Assembly: GCA_047632015.1 (NCBI GenBank)
Contig: JBLIBC010000130.1
Location: forward strand, 1-7,447
Direction of reading: 5' to 3'
Source of the DNA: JBLIAZ01 sp047632015
GTDB lineage: Bacteria; Bacteroidota; Bacteroidia; Flavobacteriales_C; GCA-002722245
DNA: 7,447 nt
In this document: positions 5,411 to 7,447 of the stretch, piece by piece
Numbering within the stretch: the stretch's first letter is position 1
How the letters are laid out: each line of letters begins with the position of its first letter
Notes under the pieces: generated by a model
Databases searched by the model: none
Seen by the model: only the letters and a program-made list of their open reading frames with translations
What the model was told of the DNA's origin: nothing
Translations under genes and position numbers: made by a program

Positions 5411-5438
5411 TTGCCTAACTAGAGATTTTCTATCTTTA
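5411..5438 (+). promoter_or_regulatory. Possible promoter of the 5443 gene (TTG-N17-TATCTTTA)
   Basis: TTG at 5411-5413 and TATCTTTA at 5431-5438 match the Bacteroidota -33/-7 pattern (TTG, spacer, TAnnTTTG) except for the last base. The spacing is 17. The predicted start of transcription falls at about 5443, which is the A of the ATG itself, so the mRNA would be leaderless or nearly so. Confidence 0.45.
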
Positions 5439-5442
5439 CGTA

Positions 5443-6075
5443 ATGAATTCATTGAATCTTTTCGCCACAATTGTATTTTCAGTATTAAGCATCGCTGTCC
5501 AATCGCAACAATTAGATTCATTATCTTTTAAAAGGACTGATAGCACAAATACGCAGTCGGTAGAGAGTGGTCAAAAAATGAGTATAACTTCATGTTATGC
5601 TGATAGCAATAATTTTCACCATCGAAAATATATGATAGGTGAATTTTCACATACATCTAGGGACTCAATCTTTTTGGATGTTCGTATGTATAGACATACC
5701 AAATTTGACATGTTAGATTCCAATAATAATGATTATTACAGCTTATTTGAAGTAGATTATGTACAATCAGGCGAAGTAATACAAATTTTAAAAGGCTATG
5801 CTAGAAATAATATTTGTAATATATCTATTGACAAATTTAGTAATCAACGTTCTATCTTGAATCTATTAACAGGAATAGGACTATTCAATAGCCTTATCGT
5901 TGCACCACTTGTTTCGATAAATTATAAATCAGGGGTCTTTAATTCGACCAGATATTATAACTACGCTGCCACTTCACTTGTTGGTTCAGTAGCGACATTT
6001 TCAATATCAAGACTTCTTCTTCCGAAAAAATACAAGTTTGGTAGTTCTGAAAAGAAAAGGTACATACTTGATTAG
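5443..6075 (+). CDS. Exported membrane-associated protein of unknown function
   Basis: I do not assign this 210-residue protein to a named family. Residues 1-21 form a signal peptide (hydrophobic 5-18, cleavage near Val-Gln-Ser-Gln). The middle (45-125) is rich in beta-type strands, including Met-Ile-Gly-Glu-Phe-Ser (about 64-69) and Asp-Ser-Ile-Phe-Leu-Asp-Val (about 74-80). Two hydrophobic segments follow: about 137-159 (Ile-Leu-Asn-Leu-Leu-Thr-Gly-Ile-Gly) and about 171-192 (Ala-Ala-Thr-Ser-Leu-Val-Gly-Ser-Val). The tail is basic (Pro-Lys-Lys-Tyr-Lys-Phe-Gly). This strand domain plus two short membrane segments and a Lys-Lys-Tyr tail reminds me of small exported hypothetical proteins common in Bacteroidota. 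The gene looks more AT-rich than its neighbours and is flanked by 27-base direct repeats, which suggests gain by transfer or exchange. The ATG at 5443 starts directly at the signal peptide. Confidence 0.75.
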   Translation: MNSLNLFATIVFSVLSIAVQSQQLDSLSFKRTDSTNTQSVESGQKMSITSCYADSNNFHHRKYMIGEFSHTSRDSIFLDVRMYRHTKFDMLDSNNNDYYSLFEVDYVQSGEVIQILKGYARNNICNISIDKFSNQRSILNLLTGIGLFNSLIVAPLVSINYKSGVFNSTRYYNYAATSLVGSVATFSISRLLLPKKYKFGSSEKKRYILD

Positions 6076-6116
6076 AAAGCAAGGTCAAATAACAGCATAG
6101 TGTGTTTCAATTGAGG

Positions 6117-6140
6117 CTGAGAATCACTATTGATTTTCAG
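6117..6140. terminator. 10-bp hairpin between convergent genes
   Basis: CTGAGAATCA (6117-6126) pairs with TGATTTTCAG (6131-6140), with one G-T wobble and a CTAT loop. AGTGT (6099-6103) and ACACT (6141-6145) could extend it past a bulge. It lies between the stop codons of the convergent genes 5443-6075 and 6187-7410. A bidirectional terminator is the natural reading, but neither side has a strong T run, so it may instead be part of the neighbouring repeat. Confidence 0.45.
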
Positions 6141-6150
6141 ACACTTGTAG

Positions 6151-6177
6151 GACTACTTTTGATAGAAGTGGGACTTA
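6151..6177 (+). repeat. 27-base direct repeat, right copy
   Basis: This is the partner of the repeat at 5372-5398 (25 of 27 bases identical, same orientation). It ends 9 bases before the stop codon of the convergent minus-strand OmpA-like gene. The repeat-to-repeat interval is about 780 bp and contains one gene with its possible promoter. Confidence 0.85.
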
Positions 6178-6186
6178 TTCACCACA

Positions 6187-7410
6187 TTATTTTAATTCCA
6201 ACGTTGCAGTTTCCACTTTTTTGAAGTGGAGTTTTTTGGTGAAGCGGGGGGAGATTTTGGTGCGGGATTGTGCTAGGAGGGAGTGGGTGTCGTCTTTGGT
6301 GGGACGTAGGACGACTACTTTTACTTTCATGTCTTGAGGGACGTTTTTGAATATGTAGTGGTTGTTTTCTCGGGTGCTGTAGGGCATGAGGGAGTTGATG
6401 TTTTCGAAGACGAGATAGACGCGTTGGTTTTTGGAGGGGGTTACTCGGACTGCGAAGTCGATTTTGGGTTGTTTTGATTGGTTAAACTTATCGCAGTTAA
6501 TCCATCCTAGGCGTGTAGAAAATAATGGAGCTTCAACCCGATCGGCTGTTGAAACTCGTCTTTGAGATATTGTCAAAGTGCCATCATTGTGCCAGCTTTC
6601 TTGGATTACAGCACTTTCATCAGCTTTTGTACAAGTTCTGCGGAATAGTGTTCCTTTTTGATTTTTGTCTCCTTTAAAATTTTCAATTATTTCCTCGTTG
6701 CATCCAATAGGTCCTTGTCCTGCGGTCCATAAAACCCCTTGCTCGAATCTTTGGCCGTAGAATATTTTGGTGCTGTCTCCGGCTTCTCTTTTGGGGAAAA
6801 TTATCTCTATTTTTTTTCCGCGTTTTAGGGGAATGTGTCGGCTCCCTATTTTGGCTTCGATGTGGATCATTCCTTTCGATTCAATGAGTTTTCCAGAGGG
6901 TGTGACGGTTGACAAATCGGCTAGTATCGCATCTTCTTGGGTAGTGTATTCCTTTAATGATATTTGGATTAAGCTGTCTTTTTTGGATGCTTTGAAACAA
7001 CTTTTTGGGAATTTGATGATGGTGCCTTTTTCGCCAGTGATTTGAATTTGAGTATTGGTGTTGATTTCAAAGGTTTGCTTTTTAGCTCGGTCTAAACTTT
7101 TAGCTCGTGGTCCTTTTGATGCCTGAATTGCTATTTCAACCCGACGATTAAGAGCTAAATCTTTTATGGTGTTTCCTGAGACAGCAGGATGACGTTCTCC
7201 TTTGCTAATGAGTTGCGTTCTGTTTTTTACTCCCAGCAACTCAAGTTGATTGCGAACGGCTTTTGCCCGTCGCATTGAAAGTGCTGTGTTATAATTATAG
7301 TCACCATCCAAGTCGGCATGTCCAACAATAATTAAGTCCTTTCGATTCCTGCTTTTTCGAAACGTGATAGCAAATTGTTTAAGTTCAGTTTTTGCGTCAG
7401 CGCTTAGCAC
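6187..7410 (-). CDS. OmpA-domain envelope protein, 5' end missing or broken
   Basis: The open frame gives 407 residues from a GTG at 7410. Residues 1-97 are most of an OmpA C-terminal (peptidoglycan-binding) domain. The core Gly-His-Ala-Asp-Leu-Asp-Gly (30-36), Leu-Ser-Met-Arg-Arg-Ala (44-49) and Leu-Asn-Arg-Arg-Val-Glu-Ile (87-93) are clear. Asp33 and Arg48 match the positions that bind diaminopimelate. Residues 120-232 (Gly-Glu-Lys-Gly-Thr-Ile-Ile-Lys-Phe-Pro, Gly-Met-Ile-His-Ile-Glu-Ala, Lys-Ile-Phe-Tyr-Gly) resemble a beta domain seen in many Bacteroidota surface proteins. Residues 300-400 begin with Gly-Trp-Ile-Asn-Cys-Asp. The GTG is not a convincing start: there is no signal peptide, the first OmpA strand is missing, and no ATG precedes Met46. 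The frame continues five codons upstream to a TAA inside a homopolymer run, so the gene is probably longer and either frameshifted here or misread. Confidence 0.75.
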   Translation of the reverse strand: MLSADAKTELKQFAITFRKSRNRKDLIIVGHADLDGDYNYNTALSMRRAKAVRNQLELLGVKNRTQLISKGERHPAVSGNTIKDLALNRRVEIAIQASKGPRAKSLDRAKKQTFEINTNTQIQITGEKGTIIKFPKSCFKASKKDSLIQISLKEYTTQEDAILADLSTVTPSGKLIESKGMIHIEAKIGSRHIPLKRGKKIEIIFPKREAGDSTKIFYGQRFEQGVLWTAGQGPIGCNEEIIENFKGDKNQKGTLFRRTCTKADESAVIQESWHNDGTLTISQRRVSTADRVEAPLFSTRLGWINCDKFNQSKQPKIDFAVRVTPSKNQRVYLVFENINSLMPYSTRENNHYIFKNVPQDMKVKVVVLRPTKDDTHSLLAQSRTKISPRFTKKLHFKKVETATLELK

Positions 7411-7417
7411 AGTGTCG

Positions 7418-7435
7418 TTTTTTTAAAAAAAAAAA
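7418..7435. repeat. T7-A11 homopolymer junction in the OmpA-like gene
   Basis: On the plus strand seven T (7418-7424) are followed by eleven A (7425-7435). Read in the gene direction this is T11 then A7, and it creates an in-frame TAA at 7425-7423. One A fewer would join the OmpA frame to an upstream open reading of Ile-Leu-Ile-Phe-Phe-Phe-Leu-Lys-Asn-Asp-Thr. One A more would join it to Thr-Tyr-Leu-Phe-Phe-Phe-Lys-Lys-Asn-Asp-Thr. Both resemble the first strand of an OmpA domain. Confidence 0.8.
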
Positions 7436-7447
7436 GATAAGTATTTT

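Noticed and set aside
6767..7045. Plus-strand 92-codon open frame
   Set aside because: It is antisense to the OmpA-like gene, which has recognisable domains over the same bases.

Overview
The window looks like a chromosomal segment from a marine or freshwater member of the Bacteroidota, probably Flavobacteriales. Several signs support this. Coding starts have A-rich leaders and no clear Shine-Dalgarno sequence. Two possible promoters match the Bacteroidota -7 consensus TAnnTTTG. Two proteins belong to types I associate mainly with Bacteroidota: a DUF4846 lipoprotein and an OmpA-type protein whose later part carries a Gly-Trp-Ile-Asn-Cys-Asp motif. Nearly every protein carries an export signal. 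A family-level guess (Crocinitomicaceae-like) is only an impression.

Layout. The left edge (1-382, minus) holds the start of an exported TPR-like protein that runs off the window. A 231-bp divergent gap with two inverted repeats follows. A lipoprotein with a von Willebrand factor A domain (614-1801) comes next and ends in a clear intrinsic terminator. Beyond it is a tight three-gene plus-strand run: an exported NlpC/P60-like cysteine hydrolase (1919-2593), a YkuD-type murein L,D-transpeptidase (2635-3261) and a DUF4846 lipoprotein (3288-4100). Gaps of 41 and 26 bp suggest one transcript. These proteins would act in the periplasm or at the envelope, and two or three of them probably work on peptidoglycan. 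The vWA protein could be an associated adhesion, sensing or assembly factor. I also see a Cys/His pattern in the DUF4846 protein that could make it a second papain-like hydrolase.

The right half is patchier. A 347-bp gap (4101-4447) holds a long imperfect inverted repeat whose left arm is split by about 50 bases. It ends with a possible promoter and a palindrome just before a cytoplasmic protein of unknown function (4448-5002). A 440-bp gap (5003-5442) has a CTTT microsatellite and a series of hairpins but no gene. Then comes an AT-rich exported protein of unknown function (5443-6075), flanked by two near-identical 27-bp direct repeats. This looks like an inserted or exchanged cassette, possibly read from a leaderless mRNA.

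The right edge carries, on the minus strand, most of an OmpA-domain envelope protein (6187-7410). Its 5' end is broken or cut off: the frame closes at a TAA in a run of 11 T and 7 A (minus-strand sense) near the window edge. No RNA gene, CRISPR array or complete insertion sequence was seen. The most interesting points are the envelope-enzyme gene run, the possible enzymatic nature of DUF4846, the repeat-flanked cassette, the split inverted repeat and the homopolymer break in the OmpA gene.
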